NCBI RefSeq assembly: GCF_024721605.1
Contig: NZ_CP102630.1
Coordinates: 1,674,001 to 1,738,000, forward strand
Length of the DNA stretch: 64,000 nt
Reading direction: 5' to 3'
From: Sphingomicrobium flavum
Lineage (GTDB): Bacteria; Pseudomonadota; Alphaproteobacteria; Sphingomonadales; Sphingomonadaceae
Below, piece after piece: positions 62,958 through 64,000 of this stretch. The number at the start of each line of letters is the position of its first letter. Within the stretch, counting starts at the first letter, position 1. Both the position numbers and the translations under genes were made by a program. The notes below the pieces were generated by a model. It did not search any database. It was not told where the DNA came from and saw nothing but the letters and a program-made list of their open reading frames with translations.

Positions 62958-64000
62958 TCAGCGCGCCCGAATGAAGGCCCTGACGTCGCGCGACAGCGCT
63001 TCGCGATCCTCGTCGCGCACATACATCATGTGCCCCGCATGATAATATTTCAGCTCGACCCGGTCCTGCGGAATGCCGAAGCGGTTCAGTGAATATTCGG
63101 CCCCGAAGAAGGGCGTCGCAAAATCATAATAGCCCTGCGCGTTGAACAGCCTCAGCCCCGAATTTTCGCGCATCGCCTTGCCGATGAGCGGCGCCACGTT
63201 GAGATAGGCGTTGCGCCCGCCGCCCAGCGTCCAGTTCCAATGCTGTCCGGGCTCGCGCCCGATCGACTGATATTGGCGATCGGTCACAAACCCCAACCCC
63301 TCGCGTGCCCAGCTGTTGATTGCCGCGGTATAGCCCGCATCGATGCCATAGAAGCTGGGATCATTGTCGGGCGTCTCGCCAGCGCGGTCATAATCCACGC
63401 CGGTATAGCGTGCATCGAGCCGCCCGATGGTCAGCCCGCGATCGCGCAGCAATTCCTTGTAGAAGCGACCGCTCGTCACCCGCAAATCGGCCTGCTCCAG
63501 ATATGTTTCGGACAGGCCGGTCAGCCGCGACAACTCCGCCCGCACGCTGGCCCTCTCGGCCGCCGGCAAATCCTGTCCCTTCAGTAGCGCGGTGGCAAAG
63601 GGCCCGATCGCGAACTGCCGCGCTTCCTCGCTGATCGCCTCGACCGAAGTGGCCTGCACCTTGCCATGATAAAAGGCCGCCGCCGCCATGTTGGGCAGTG
63701 TCATCACATAGGCCATCTCGTTGCCTGGCGTGGGTTCGCGCGCGGCAAAATCGAGGATGGTCGAAATCAGGATCAGCCCGTTCAAGGACACATCGTTGAA
63801 AGTCCCGCCTTCCAGCTCATCCACCACCATCGCGGTGCGCGTCGTGCCATAGCTTTCGCCGCCCAGATATTTGGGGCTGTTCCAGCGGCCATTGTCGTTG
63901 ATCCAGCGCCGGATCACTTCGGCCACCGCGCGTGCATCCTCACGCAGGCCATAATATTTCTTGGGATCGGCCCCCTCGGTCAGATAGCTGAACCCCGTCC
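62958..64000 (-). CDS. Serine carboxypeptidase, family S10, N terminus beyond window
   Basis: The reading frame is open to the right edge of the window, so the N terminus is missing. The frame there reads TGFSYLTEGADPKKYYGLRE, which precedes the helix AVAEVIRRWINDNGRW. The catalytic serine is in LGGESYGTTR, the Asp in GYYDFATPFFGAEY, and the His in KYYHAGHMMYVR. These are the S10 triad motifs. Bacterial S10 enzymes are secreted and remove C-terminal residues from peptides. The GTG at 63924-63926 that starts a shorter frame is internal. Confidence 0.92.
   Translation of the reverse strand, partial: TGFSYLTEGADPKKYYGLREDARAVAEVIRRWINDNGRWNSPKYLGGESYGTTRTAMVVDELEGGTFNDVSLNGLILISTILDFAAREPTPGNEMAYVMTLPNMAAAAFYHGKVQATSVEAISEEARQFAIGPFATALLKGQDLPAAERASVRAELSRLTGLSETYLEQADLRVTSGRFYKELLRDRGLTIGRLDARYTGVDYDRAGETPDNDPSFYGIDAGYTAAINSWAREGLGFVTDRQYQSIGREPGQHWNWTLGGGRNAYLNVAPLIGKAMRENSGLRLFNAQGYYDFATPFFGAEYSLNRFGIPQDRVELKYYHAGHMMYVRDEDREALSRDVRAFIRAR

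Noticed and set aside
63924-63926. GTG as start of a complete shorter S10 peptidase
   Set aside because: The frame remains open to the window edge and encodes conserved S10 sequence (TGFSYLTEG) upstream, so the gene is truncated by the window.

Overview
This 64 kb window is GC-rich, densely coded chromosome from an alphaproteobacterium, most likely of the order Sphingomonadales. The assignment rests on gene order (nadD-rsfS-rlmH-envC-ctpA; dciA next to mutY with smc; sdhC-sdhD-sdhA), on coq7-type ubiquinone synthesis, on a GDSL autotransporter, and on several small secreted proteins of a type seen mainly in sphingomonads. No rRNA, CRISPR array, transposase or complete prophage is present. One tRNA is present, tRNA-Pro(GGG). 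The species is not identifiable from the sequence alone.

Layout. 1-6.5 kb: the 3' part of ftsH, a convergent hscC-type Hsp70/J-protein pair, a small secreted protein and a DUF3667 membrane protein. 6.5-12 kb: one forward operon for NAD synthesis, ribosome silencing and modification, cell-wall hydrolase control, periplasmic proteolysis, a DsbB-like protein and ubiquinone hydroxylation. 12-17 kb: a DUF885 peptidase, then a radical-SAM / hemerythrin / DUF4130-UdgX cluster that looks like a DNA repair or modification module. 17-25 kb: a Fur-box-preceded siderophore receptor, then a reverse operon dciA-dsbA-dsbA-smc divergent from mutY. 25-33.6 kb: a cytochrome c, a LOG-family enzyme, creD, two accessory genes, and sdhCDA without an adjacent sdhB. 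33.7-36.4 kb: two tandem soluble chemoreceptors whose signalling halves are almost identical at the DNA level. 36.4-44 kb: an SDR, a subclass B3 metallo-beta-lactamase, a GIY-YIG gene bracketed by inverted repeats, prmA, three small genes stacked behind ligA with copies of the ligA 3' end between them, then ligA and recN. 44-48 kb: bamD and yajC-secD-secF (outer membrane assembly and protein export). 48-54 kb: tRNA-Pro, a DUF2459 protein, hslV and hslU separated by an FAD oxidoreductase, an esterase, and a holin/GH108 endolysin lysis pair. 54-64 kb: an M20 peptidase, the GDSL autotransporter, a DUF389 membrane protein, small envelope proteins, a TetR regulator with a palindromic operator, and a truncated S10 carboxypeptidase.

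Most of the window is housekeeping DNA. The parts most worth following up are: (i) the radical-SAM/hemerythrin/UdgX cluster, where the UdgX half keeps the KRRIH loop that in known UdgX proteins forms a covalent bond to DNA; (ii) the 370-bp GIY-YIG unit with 31-bp terminal inverted repeats showing a compensatory stem change; (iii) the cassette-like stack of small genes at the ligA 3' end; (iv) the homogenised tandem chemoreceptors; and (v) a small secreted family with two Cys-x10-Cys pairs, represented twice about 50 kb apart.
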